Source: JAAFIP01 sp031428975 (GTDB lineage: Bacteria; Pseudomonadota; Gammaproteobacteria; Burkholderiales; Burkholderiaceae_C). Taken from it: a stretch of DNA of 64,000 nucleotides. Positions within the stretch are counted from its first letter, which is position 1, and each line of letters begins with the position of its first letter. The notes beneath the pieces were generated by a model, which was not told the origin of the DNA, made no database searches, and saw only the letters and a program-made list of their open reading frames with translations. A program made the position numbers and the translations under genes. The stretch is from the NCBI GenBank assembly GCA_031428975.1, contig JANOYR010000062.1, positions 1 through 64,000 on the forward strand, read 5' to 3'. Below, piece after piece: positions 25,380 through 33,772 of this stretch.

Positions 25380-26662
25380 CAGTATTGGGGTTTAGTTTTA
25401 CGGTGCTGCTGCTGATTGGCGTTCCCGTGGCATTTGCCATTGGTTTGTCGTCGGTGGCTACCATCATTGCAGCGGGTTTGCCCATTGCTGTGGTGTTCCA
25501 AAAAATGGTAGGCGGCATGCAAGTGTTTAGCTTTTTGGCGATCCCATTTTTTGTGTTCGCTGGCGAATTGATGCTGTATGGCGGCATTGCCGACCGCATC
25601 GTGAAGTTTGCCAACAGCTTGGTCGGCCATGTGCGCGGTGGACTGGGCATGAGCAATGTGCTGGGTTGCACGATATTTGGCGGCATTGCCGGATCCCCTT
25701 TGGCCGATGTGTCGGCCATCGGCTCGGTGATGATTCCATTGATGAAAAAAGAAGGCTACGACGCGGACTACGCAGTCAACGTGACCACCCATGCGTCTTT
25801 AGTGGGCGCTATCATGCCCACCTCCCATAATTTGATTATTTTTACCTTGGCCACCTCAGGCATTGCATCGGTGAGTGCCATGAGCCTGATGCTGGCAGGC
25901 ATTGTGCCCGCGCTGATTTTGACCCTGTGCAACTTAGCGGCGGCCTACTGGGTGGCGCTTAAGCGCAATTACCCTGTGCGCCCAGGCGGTTTTGCAGGAT
26001 GGCCTGCGGTGCTTACGGCCTTTTTGGCCTCTGTACCCGGGCTATTGGTGGTGGTGATTATTTTGGCGGGTATTTTGTCAGGTGCGTTCACCGCTACGGA
26101 GTCGGCATCCATTGCCGTAGCTTGGGCTTTGGGCGTGACCATTTTTGTCTACCGCACCCTCACTTGGACTAATTTTCTAAAGGCCTGCGCCAAAGCCTGC
26201 AAAACCACTGGAGTGGTGCTGTTGCTGATCGGTATTTCGAATGCATTTGGCTATTTCATGGCGTTGTATGAAGTACCCCAAATCACGGGCGCGTTGATGA
26301 CCTCTGTGTCCAAAGAGCCATGGGTGATTTTCTTCATGATCAATGTGCTGCTGTTTGTCTTGGGCACTTTTTTAGACATGGCAGCCACTATATTGATTTG
26401 CACACCGATTTTTCTGCCAATTGCCATGCAGTTTGGCATGGATCCTGTGCAGTTCGGCATCATCATGCTGATTAATTGCGCACTGGGGCTCAACACGCCA
26501 CCAGTGGGCACAGTGCAGTTCGTGGGCTGTGCCATTGGCGGCATCACGGTGGGGCAAGTCATGCGCACCATCGCGCCTTTTTATGGCGCATTGGGCATGT
26601 GTTTGCTGCTGGTCACCTATGTGCCTGCATTCTCGCTTTGGCTGCCCAATTTATTCAAATAG
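25370..26662 (+). CDS. dctM: TRAP transporter large permease DctM
   Basis: Ion-driven membrane channel subunit of 430 residues, strongly hydrophobic throughout. Conserved DctM blocks include GGIAGSPLADVSAIGSVMIP, GAIMPTSHNLIIF, GAFTATESASIAVAWAL and INCALGLNTPPVGTVQFVGC. It completes a full TRAP importer that very likely takes up the sugar acid handled by the surrounding enzymes. Confidence 0.93.
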   Translation: MELAVLGFSFTVLLLIGVPVAFAIGLSSVATIIAAGLPIAVVFQKMVGGMQVFSFLAIPFFVFAGELMLYGGIADRIVKFANSLVGHVRGGLGMSNVLGCTIFGGIAGSPLADVSAIGSVMIPLMKKEGYDADYAVNVTTHASLVGAIMPTSHNLIIFTLATSGIASVSAMSLMLAGIVPALILTLCNLAAAYWVALKRNYPVRPGGFAGWPAVLTAFLASVPGLLVVVIILAGILSGAFTATESASIAVAWALGVTIFVYRTLTWTNFLKACAKACKTTGVVLLLIGISNAFGYFMALYEVPQITGALMTSVSKEPWVIFFMINVLLFVLGTFLDMAATILICTPIFLPIAMQFGMDPVQFGIIMLINCALGLNTPPVGTVQFVGCAIGGITVGQVMRTIAPFYGALGMCLLLVTYVPAFSLWLPNLFK

Positions 26663-26716
26663 CCCACTTTTCCTAAATCTAGGCCCATACAGGCCATTCT
26701 TGTTGTAATTTTTGAT

Positions 26717-27637
26717 ATGAAAACCACTCCCGTCAGCCCTGCGGACTTAGCCAGCTCAGTATTGGCAGTACCGCCCTTGGCACGCCACGCAGATTTAACG
26801 CTGAACCACGCCGCCAACCAAGCGCAAATCGACCACTTGCAAGCCGGTGGTGTGCGCACCCTCATGTATGGCGGCAATGCCAATTTTTACAACATAGGCG
26901 TTAGCGAGTACCCCAGCATTTTGGACATGCTAGAAAAATTTGCCGCCCATGACACCTGGCTGATCCCCTCGGTGGGCAGCGATTTTGGCAAAGCTTTTGA
27001 CCAAATCAGCATCTTGCGCGAGCGCAACTTTCCTACCGCCATGGTGCTGCCGCAAAGCGTGATTTCTACCAAGGCAGGCATTGCCACCGGTATCCGAAAA
27101 TTGGCCGAGCACTTGGGCAAACCCGTGATTGTTTACATCAAAAGCGACGATTATTTGTCGCCCAAAACCGTGGCGGCGCTGGATGCCGATGGTTGTGTAG
27201 CCGCCGTTAAATACGGTACTATCCGCGAGGATTACACCCAAGATGCCTACGGCAAAGCCCTGGTGCAAGCGATTAACCCCAACAAAATTATCAGCGGCAT
27301 AGGCGAGCGCCCCGCCATTATTCATTTGCGTGATTTGGGTTTGCAAGGCTTCACCTCAGGCTCGGTTTGTGTTGCACCGCGCGGCTCTATGGCGATTTTG
27401 AAAGCCATACAAGCGAAAGACTATGCCCGCGCTGCCCAATTGCGACTCGCTTACATGCCGCTCGAAGATGCCCGCGATGCCATCAACCCTATACGCACGC
27501 TACACGAAGCAGTGACGTTAGCTGGCATTGCCGACATGGGGCCCATGCTGCCTATGCTGTCCAATATAGAAGCGCAGCACCATGCACGGGTGCGCTTGGC
27601 GGCGCTAGACTTGTTAGCCTTTGATCGGGCTTTGTAA
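26717..27637 (+). CDS. DHDPS-family dehydratase/aldolase (likely KdgD-like)
   Basis: A 306-residue class-I TIM-barrel protein of the dihydrodipicolinate synthase/NAL family. The Schiff-base lysine is probably in CVAAVKYGTI (about residue 168), and GGVRTLMYGGNANFYNIGV replaces the usual GTTGE loop. In uronate operons this family provides 5-keto-4-deoxy-glucarate dehydratase (KdgD), forming ketoglutarate semialdehyde; the semialdehyde dehydrogenase is encoded at 33.8 kb. L-2-keto-3-deoxyarabonate dehydratase or a pyruvate aldolase are alternatives. It lies 54 bp after dctM. The usual family motifs are altered, so exact chemistry is uncertain. Confidence 0.72.
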   Translation: MKTTPVSPADLASSVLAVPPLARHADLTLNHAANQAQIDHLQAGGVRTLMYGGNANFYNIGVSEYPSILDMLEKFAAHDTWLIPSVGSDFGKAFDQISILRERNFPTAMVLPQSVISTKAGIATGIRKLAEHLGKPVIVYIKSDDYLSPKTVAALDADGCVAAVKYGTIREDYTQDAYGKALVQAINPNKIISGIGERPAIIHLRDLGLQGFTSGSVCVAPRGSMAILKAIQAKDYARAAQLRLAYMPLEDARDAINPIRTLHEAVTLAGIADMGPMLPMLSNIEAQHHARVRLAALDLLAFDRAL

Positions 27638-27653
27638 TGTAAATACCGAACTG

Positions 27654-27763
27654 CCGGACGCAGAGGACGACTCGACAATGACATCGGATGTATTTTATGC
27701 AAACTATGTATTTTTGGTATCCTTTTGCGTCTTCTGCGTAAGCTTCGCGTCCTCTGCGTCCGG
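27654..27763. repeat. Inverted repeat, perfect 16-bp arms around 78 bp
   Basis: Arms CCGGACGCAGAGGACG (27654-27669) and its exact complement (27748-27763) enclose 78 bp. The right arm continues into further GACGCAGA/ACGCAAAA-like units when read on the minus strand, a motif seen in dispersed repeats of many proteobacteria (from memory). It occupies the gap between the KdgD-like and IlvD/Edd genes and could form a large cruciform or RNA stem that separates expression of the two halves of the operon. Confidence 0.75.
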
Positions 27764-27808
27764 TCAAGTCCGCTTTCAAAAACTCAATCCAGCAACCATC
27801 TAACAATT

Positions 27809-29554
27809 ATGAAAAAGAAACCCGAAGAACTCAGAAGCCACCGTTGGTATGGCGTGCAAGACTTGCGCAGCTTTGGCCACCGCTCGCGCACCGCGCAAAT
27901 GGGCTACCACCGCTCCGACTACGCGGGCAAACCGGTGATCGCCATCATCAACACTTGGAGCGACATCAACCCTTGCCACACCCACTTTAAGCAGCGGGTA
28001 GAAGAGGTCAAGCGCGGTATTTGGCAGGCGGGTGGCTTCCCTGTGGAAATGCCTGCTATCAGCCTGAGCGAGCCGATGCAAAAGCCCACCACCATGCTCT
28101 ACCGCAACCTGCTGGCCATGGAAACCGAAGAGCTGCTGCGCTCCTACCCCGCCGACGGCTGCGTGCTCATGGGGGGCTGCGACAAAACCACGCCTGCGCT
28201 CATCATGGGTGCAATCAGCATGAACCTGCCCGCTATCTTTATGCCCGCTGGCCCTATGCTCAGTGGCGATTACAAGGGTGGCGTGATTGGCAGCGGGTCT
28301 GACACTTGGAAATACTGGGCCGAGCTGCGTGCGGGCAATATCACCCAGCAAGACTGGCAAGAGGTAGAAGACGGCATTGCCCGTAGCCCCGGCCATTGCA
28401 TGACCATGGGCACAGCCAGCACCCTCACCAGTGCGGCCGAGGCAATGGGCCTTACCCTGCCCGGCGCAGCCAGCATCCCCGCGCCCGACTCGCGCCATGC
28501 ACAAATGGCCACCCTCACCGGCAAACGCATTGTCGACATGGTGTGGGAAGACATCAAGCCCTCTGATATTTTGACCAAAGCGTCGTTTGACAACGCCGTG
28601 ACCACCGTGCTGGCGCTTGGCGGCAGCACCAACTCTATCGTGCACTTGGTGGCCATGGCACGGCGTGCGGGCATTGATTTAAATATTGACCAATTTGACG
28701 AACTGGCCCGCAAAACACCCGTGATTGCCAACTTGCGCCCCAGTGGCCAGTTTTTAATGGAAGACTTTTATTACGCCGGCGGCCTGCGTGCCCTGCTCAC
28801 CCAGCTGGGTGATGTGTCCAGCGGCGGCCTGCTCGATGGATCCACCAAAACCATCATGGGCACCACCCTGGGCGAGAACATTACAGGCGCTAAGGTTTAC
28901 AACGCCGATGTGATTCGCCCCATGACCAACCCGCTGGTCGCCAAAGACGGCTTAGCCGTTCTCTATGGCAACATCGCACCGGGAGGCGCTGTGATTAAGC
29001 CTGCAGCTATGGAAAAGCGTTTTTACAAACACAGCGGCAAGGCCGTGGTGTTCAAAGACTACAACGACATGAATGCCCGTATCGACGCACCCGACCTAGA
29101 TGTCAACGCCGACAGCGTGATCATTTTGCAAAGCGCAGGGCCGCAAGGCGCACCGGGCATGCCCGAATGGGGGCAATTGCCCATCCCGCAAAAGCTGCTC
29201 AAAGAAGGCGTGCGCGACATGCTGCGCATCTCCGATGCACGCATGAGCGGCACCAGCTACGGCGCATGCGTCTTGCACGTCACGCCCGAGAGCCACGTGG
29301 GCGGGCCACTGGCCTTGGTGCAAACGGGAGACGTGATCTCGCTGGACATTGAAGCGCGCAGCATCAGTATGGCCGTGAGCGACGAGGAACTGGCCAAGCG
29401 CCGAAGTGCATGGATTCCCCCCATCCCCAAGTTCAGCCGTGGCTACGGAGCGCTCTACCTGAAGCATATTCAGCAGGCTGACAAAGGCTGCGATTTTGAT
29501 TTTTTAGAAACCGAGAAAATTTCGGCAGCTACCGACGATCCAGAAATTCATTAA
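27809..29554 (+). CDS. IlvD/Edd-family sugar-acid dehydratase
   Basis: A 581-residue Fe-S dehydratase. I start at ATG 27809 (MKKKPEELRS) because the longer frame begins inside the inverted repeat. Cluster and metal residues appear in WSDINPCHTHFK, MGGCDKTTPALIMGA and GHCMTMGTAST. The CDKTTPA form is that of pentonate/sugar-acid dehydratases (arabonate, xylonate, gluconate), not of amino-acid IlvD. In this operon no enolase-type glucarate or galactarate dehydratase is present, so this enzyme could dehydrate the aldarate or a pentonate (inference). A Bug gene follows after 84 bp. Confidence 0.87.
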   Translation: MKKKPEELRSHRWYGVQDLRSFGHRSRTAQMGYHRSDYAGKPVIAIINTWSDINPCHTHFKQRVEEVKRGIWQAGGFPVEMPAISLSEPMQKPTTMLYRNLLAMETEELLRSYPADGCVLMGGCDKTTPALIMGAISMNLPAIFMPAGPMLSGDYKGGVIGSGSDTWKYWAELRAGNITQQDWQEVEDGIARSPGHCMTMGTASTLTSAAEAMGLTLPGAASIPAPDSRHAQMATLTGKRIVDMVWEDIKPSDILTKASFDNAVTTVLALGGSTNSIVHLVAMARRAGIDLNIDQFDELARKTPVIANLRPSGQFLMEDFYYAGGLRALLTQLGDVSSGGLLDGSTKTIMGTTLGENITGAKVYNADVIRPMTNPLVAKDGLAVLYGNIAPGGAVIKPAAMEKRFYKHSGKAVVFKDYNDMNARIDAPDLDVNADSVIILQSAGPQGAPGMPEWGQLPIPQKLLKEGVRDMLRISDARMSGTSYGACVLHVTPESHVGGPLALVQTGDVISLDIEARSISMAVSDEELAKRRSAWIPPIPKFSRGYGALYLKHIQQADKGCDFDFLETEKISAATDDPEIH

Positions 29555-29638
29555 CTCTGCTTGACTGCTATTTGGCCGTTGCTTGTGCACCAATTGACTT
29601 GCTTTACTTGATACATTGATACATCAAAAGGAAACAAC

Positions 29639-30625
29639 ATGAACAACCGTCGAATATTTTTAGAAGCCGTCTCAGCTAGCACAATCGGCTTGGTAGCTAT
29701 GCAATCAAGAGCGCAGCCTAAAAATATCGCATGGCCAAGTCAGCCTCTGCGCATCATCGTTCCGTTTGCTGCGGGCGGCACATCGGATGTGATCGCGCGG
29801 TTGATATCGAAGCCTTTGTCGGATGTGCTGGGAGTGAGCGTGGTGATTGATAACCGCACGGGTGCAGGTGGCAATGTGGGCGCTGCAGCCGTAGCCAATG
29901 CCACCGACCAGCATACCGTGCTGCTCTCTGATTTGGGCTCGATGGCGATCAGCCCACTGATCAGCAAAGACCTACCCTTTAAACCTGAAGACCTTCAAGG
30001 TGTCAGCATGCTGGCTTACTCGCCACATTTATTGGCGGTACATCCTTCGGTGCAAGCCAATACCCTCAAAGAGTTGGTGGCGTTGTCCCAGCGTGCGCCA
30101 CTGAATGTGGCATCGTCTGGCTCGGGCACGCCCAACCATTTGGGGGTGGTCGATATTGCTTTGATCACCGGACTTAAGTGGCAACATGTGCCCTATCGCG
30201 GAGGCGCACAGTCGCTCAACGACACCGTAGCGGGCACCACGCAGGTAGTGCTTAACGGCATGGTGGCAACTTTGCCGCAAGTGACCTCGGGCAGACTTAA
30301 AGTAATCGGCGTGTCCAAGCGCAGCCGCATGGCCTTGATAAGCCATGTGCCTACGCTAGCCGAACAAGGCGCAACCGGCTATGAGTCGGGCACTTACCAA
30401 GGCGTGTTGGCCGCCTTTAGCATGCCAAAAGCGGCGGTAGATCGCCTCAATTCTGCTCTCATTGCGGTAGTACGTGCCCCCGAAATACGCGCCCGACTCG
30501 TCGAGCTAGGCGCAGAGGTGATGACCTCTAGCCCCAGTGAAACGGGCGCATTTATTGCCACTGACAGAAAGCGCTGGGCGGGCGTGATTGATCGCGCAGG
30601 CAAACAAATTGAGGGTACTAAATAG
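29639..30625 (+). CDS. Bug/TctC-family periplasmic solute-binding protein with Tat-like signal
   Basis: A 328-residue Bug protein. The N-terminus NNRRIFLEAVSASTIGLVAM has a twin-arginine pattern (RRIFLE), unusual beside the Sec signals of the other Bug proteins here. The mature part shows IIVPFAAGGTSDVIARLISK and VVIDNRTGAGGNVG. Ribosome-binding site AAAGGAAA precedes ATG 29639. Its stop shares one base with the GTG start of the LDH2-family gene, so they are coupled. Probable ligand: a sugar acid or related carboxylate (inference). Confidence 0.88.
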   Translation: MNNRRIFLEAVSASTIGLVAMQSRAQPKNIAWPSQPLRIIVPFAAGGTSDVIARLISKPLSDVLGVSVVIDNRTGAGGNVGAAAVANATDQHTVLLSDLGSMAISPLISKDLPFKPEDLQGVSMLAYSPHLLAVHPSVQANTLKELVALSQRAPLNVASSGSGTPNHLGVVDIALITGLKWQHVPYRGGAQSLNDTVAGTTQVVLNGMVATLPQVTSGRLKVIGVSKRSRMALISHVPTLAEQGATGYESGTYQGVLAAFSMPKAAVDRLNSALIAVVRAPEIRARLVELGAEVMTSSPSETGAFIATDRKRWAGVIDRAGKQIEGTK

Positions 30626-31680
30626 TGCCGTATTTTGGCATCAGCCAACTGGAGGTATTTGCACAAGCGCTGCTGAGTGCCGCAGGCATGGAATCTAGCA
30701 AAGCCCAGACCGTAGCACGCCTCTTGGTGCGTACCGATGCAATGGGTCGGCGCACCCACGGCTTGGCCATGGTACCGCTGTATTTGGCCGACATCGTCAA
30801 AGGCAGTATGCAATGCACAGGTGAGCCGGTGGTCGTCAAAGATAACGGGTTCAATGCCGTCTGGGATGGCGGCTACTTGCCTGGTTTGTGGCTGGTGAAC
30901 CAAGCCATTGAAACAGCTATCCCCCGCGCACAAGCGCATGGCATCGCCGTCATCGCCATACGCCGAAGCCACCATATTGGCTGCTTGGCGGCACTGGTTA
31001 AACAAGCGGCAGACCAAGGTTTGATCGCCATGATTGCCAACTCAGATCCTGCGGGGCAGCGCGTTGCCCCTTTTGGCGGTAAACAGGCGCTTCTCACACC
31101 TAACCCCATAGCTATGGGTTACCCCACCACGGGTAACCCCGTGCTTGTGGACATTTGTGCATCGATCACTACCACCTCTATGACACGCCAAACCTATGCC
31201 GCAGGCAAGCAGTTTGCGCACCCTTGGTTACTCGATGCCCAAGGTGTGCCCACACGCGACCCCGCCGTGCTTGAGCACACGCAGCCGCGCGGCTCACTCC
31301 AGCTTATGGGCGGGCAGGAGTACGGCCACAAAGGCTTTGGCCTTTCGTTGATGATCGAGGCACTCTCACAAGGCCTGTCAGGTCACGGCCGCCTAGATGT
31401 ACCCAAAGGCTGGGGCGGCAATGTGTTTGTGCAAGTGATTGATCCCGAGTTGTTTGCTGGCGGCGAGGTTTTTGCCCAACAAATGGGGCATTTATCTGAC
31501 CTGTGCCGCAGCAACCCAGCAATTGACCCGGAGCAACCTGTGCGTATGCCCGGCGACCAAGCGGCTGCGGGCCTTCGCAAAGCACTGCAAAATGGTATTG
31601 CGTTCGAAGCGCATGCATGGAATCCGCTGTGTGATTGGGCGAATAAGTTGAACGTTGCCGTTCCCTTGCCGCTGCAGTGA
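30625..31680 (+). CDS. LDH2/malate-dehydrogenase-family NAD(P) oxidoreductase
   Basis: A 351-residue member of the family of ureidoglycolate, sulfolactate, malate and diketogulonate dehydrogenases, which have a non-Rossmann NAD fold. Motifs: GRRTHGLAMVPLYL near residue 36, the catalytic His region RRSHHIGCLAALV, GFGLSLMIEALSQGLSG near residue 240. The start is GTG 30625, one base inside the stop of the Bug gene; this puts the N-terminal helix (ISQLEVFAQALLSAAG) at the family position. It probably oxidises a 2-hydroxy acid of the sugar-acid route. Substrate not determinable. Confidence 0.83.
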   Translation: MPYFGISQLEVFAQALLSAAGMESSKAQTVARLLVRTDAMGRRTHGLAMVPLYLADIVKGSMQCTGEPVVVKDNGFNAVWDGGYLPGLWLVNQAIETAIPRAQAHGIAVIAIRRSHHIGCLAALVKQAADQGLIAMIANSDPAGQRVAPFGGKQALLTPNPIAMGYPTTGNPVLVDICASITTTSMTRQTYAAGKQFAHPWLLDAQGVPTRDPAVLEHTQPRGSLQLMGGQEYGHKGFGLSLMIEALSQGLSGHGRLDVPKGWGGNVFVQVIDPELFAGGEVFAQQMGHLSDLCRSNPAIDPEQPVRMPGDQAAAGLRKALQNGIAFEAHAWNPLCDWANKLNVAVPLPLQ

Positions 31681-31751
31681 ACGCTACATGGGCATAGCGG
31701 CCAGCTGCTACAGCCCTGTGCGAGAATAAGACAAACCTAAAGGCTTTTCCC

Positions 31752-32489
31752 TTGCTTGCGCCCACAACCCACCCAGTCCATGGCAATCCGCCACATGCAG
31801 ATCGCCTGCGCTTGTCAGACAATGTGTATGACCAACTGCTGGGTGACATCATTGCCGCAAAAATCAGCGTGGGGGAACGTTTACCCGCCGAAACCCTACT
31901 GGCGCAGCGATTTGCAGTCTCTCGTCCAGTCGTCCGCGAAGCACTTTTGCGGCTGCAAAACGACGGTGTGGTGGTCTCGCGCCAAGGCTCTGGCAGTTAT
32001 GTGCAGCGCAGCCCCTCGCCACGCGCAGGCGAGCTTACCCGACAGGTGAGCTTGCATGAAGCATTGCAAAGCTTTGAAATACGCCTGAATTTAGAAGAGT
32101 TGTCCGCGCGCTTAGCCGCACGACATCGCACCGACGCACAGCTCAAAGATATCATCGACAAAGCGCAGCACTTTGCGGCAGTATTTGGTCAAAGCGGCGC
32201 TGCCATGGAAGCAGATTATGCATTTCACCGCAGTATTGCCAGCGCCTCAGGGAATGTGCTTTTAGCGGAAACACTGGATCAGCTGTCTGACCGTTTCAAA
32301 AGCGGCATGCACATCACACTGAGCCTGACACGCGCCGCATCGGCAAGTCGCCGAGAACGCGTGCTCGATGAACACGAGCGCATTGTGCGGGCTATACGCG
32401 TCAGCGATGCAGACAGCGCTGCTATTGCCATGCGCTACCATATCGACCAAGCACGCAACCGTTTACTTGACGGGCAATTAGACCGCTAG
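31752..32489 (+). CDS. GntR-family regulator (FadR/FCD type) of the second sugar-acid block
   Basis: A 245-residue regulator. Winged helix: NVYDQLLGDIIAAKISVGER and FAVSRPVVREALLRLQNDG; FCD domain with MEADYAFHRSIASASGN and VLDEHERIVRAIRVSD. The first usable start is TTG 31752; no in-frame ATG precedes the helix-turn-helix, so the exact start is uncertain. It is directly upstream of the lactonase/KGSA dehydrogenase block, whose promoter region has three regularly spaced TTGT-N3-ACAA palindromes, the likely binding sites. Confidence 0.82.
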   Translation: MLAPTTHPVHGNPPHADRLRLSDNVYDQLLGDIIAAKISVGERLPAETLLAQRFAVSRPVVREALLRLQNDGVVVSRQGSGSYVQRSPSPRAGELTRQVSLHEALQSFEIRLNLEELSARLAARHRTDAQLKDIIDKAQHFAAVFGQSGAAMEADYAFHRSIASASGNVLLAETLDQLSDRFKSGMHITLSLTRAASASRRERVLDEHERIVRAIRVSDADSAAIAMRYHIDQARNRLLDGQLDR

Positions 32490-32528
32490 GTGAGCGTATC
32501 GCAGGTGCTCGAATTTTTCGCCTTCAAC

Positions 32529-32601
32529 TTGTCAAACAAATTTGACAAATTTTAGGAATTTGTTTTACAAATTATTGATTTATGCTAAACTTGTCAAACA
32601 A
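32529..32601. promoter_or_regulatory. Three phased GntR-type operators, 31-bp period
   Basis: TTGTCAAACAA at 32529-32539, TTGTTTTACAA at 32560-32570 and TTGTCAAACAA at 32591-32601. All share TTGT-N3-ACAA, and the starts are exactly 31 bp apart (about three helical turns), so the sites face the same side of the DNA. The third has 7-bp perfect arms (AACTTGT/ACAAGTT). A promoter-like TTGACA (32542-32547) with TACAAA (32566-32571) lies among them. The array ends 40 bp before the Tat-lactonase start. Confidence 0.7.
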
Positions 32602-32641
32602 GTTGAAATTTATCAACTTGAAAAATCGAAAGAGACTTGAC

Positions 32642-33760
32642 ATGACACCCTCCCAGCCCTCCAGCTCTCGCCGCACCCTTTTACGCTCAGCCGCTGCCAC
32701 TGGCTTTAGCGCTATGGCTTACTCCGTAGGTGCGCAATCCTTTGATTTCAAACCCAATCAGCGCTACCCTGATCCATCGGTTTTCATCCTAGACCCGAGC
32801 TTTGCCAAATACCGCTTTTATAGCAGCACAGTGGAGCAACTTGGCTCTGGTATGCGCTGGGCCGAGGGTCCCGCGTATTTTCCTGGTGAAGCGGGTAAGG
32901 CCGGGTATTTGCTGTGCAGCGACATTCCCAACAACCGCTTGATGAAATTTGACGAGGGCACTAATAAGCTCACGGTCCACAAAGACAATGTCAACTATGC
33001 CAACGGCAATACCCGCGACCGCCAAGGTCGTCTGATCTCGTGCGAGCACTCGATCACCCGACGCGTGGTGCGCACCGAAAAAGACGGCAAAATGACGGTT
33101 CTGGCAGACAGCTTTGAAGGCAAACGCCTCAATGCGCCCAACGACATTGTGGTCAAATCGGACGAGAGTATCTGGTTTACCGACCCCTTGTTTGGCATCA
33201 ATGGTGAATGGGAGGGCAGCCGCGCCAAGCCCGAGCAGGCCACCACTAATGTTTACCGAATTGACAAAGGCGGCAAAATCACCGCAGTGATTACCGACAT
33301 TTTCAACCCCAATGGACTGGCGTTCTCACCTGACGAGAAAAAGCTTTATGTCGTGGAATGGAAGGGGACGCCCAACCGCAGTATCTGGAGCTTTGATGTG
33401 GCAGCTGACGGTAGCTGCGCCAACAAAGTAAAACTGATTGATGCGGACGGTCCAGGCGCATTCGACGGTTTTCGCGTTGACCGCGATGGCAACCTGTGGT
33501 GCGGCTGGGGCTACAACGGCTCATTTCAACCAACTGCCACCGATATTGGTGGTGGCATGAAAGCCCACCTGCAAAACGCAAAAACCGAAGACTACGATGG
33601 CGTGAAGGTCTTCAATGCGACGGGTAAACCCATTGGCTTTATCCGCCTGCCAGAGCGCTGCTCCAATCTTGAGTTTGGTGGCTCCAAACGCAACCGCCTG
33701 TACATGACCAGTTCGCATTCGCTGTACGCCTTGTACGTCGAATCGCATGGCGCAGTGTAG
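32642..33760 (+). CDS. Exported SMP-30/gluconolactonase-family lactonase with Tat signal
   Basis: A 372-residue propeller lactonase. I start at ATG 32642 (MTPSQPSSS), after an AAAGAG ribosome-binding site; the signal SRRTLLRSAAATGFS is a twin-arginine motif, so a folded, probably metal-loaded enzyme is sent to the periplasm. Lactonase blocks: RWAEGPAYFPGE, RDRQGRLISCEH, LNAPNDIVVKSDESIWFTDP, NPNGLAFSPDEKKLYVVE, DGFRVDRDGNLWCGWG. Unlike the cytosolic lactonase at 23 kb it could act on external lactones before uptake (inference). It is followed by the KGSA dehydrogenase after 12 bp. Confidence 0.88.
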   Translation: MTPSQPSSSRRTLLRSAAATGFSAMAYSVGAQSFDFKPNQRYPDPSVFILDPSFAKYRFYSSTVEQLGSGMRWAEGPAYFPGEAGKAGYLLCSDIPNNRLMKFDEGTNKLTVHKDNVNYANGNTRDRQGRLISCEHSITRRVVRTEKDGKMTVLADSFEGKRLNAPNDIVVKSDESIWFTDPLFGINGEWEGSRAKPEQATTNVYRIDKGGKITAVITDIFNPNGLAFSPDEKKLYVVEWKGTPNRSIWSFDVAADGSCANKVKLIDADGPGAFDGFRVDRDGNLWCGWGYNGSFQPTATDIGGGMKAHLQNAKTEDYDGVKVFNATGKPIGFIRLPERCSNLEFGGSKRNRLYMTSSHSLYALYVESHGAV

Positions 33761-33772
33761 GACAAGGATCCC

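Noticed and set aside
27800..28645. Long open frame (281 codons) on the minus strand
   Set aside because: It lies opposite the IlvD/Edd dehydratase, has a His/Gly/Ala-rich composition typical of antisense frames, and shows no domain or ribosome-binding site.
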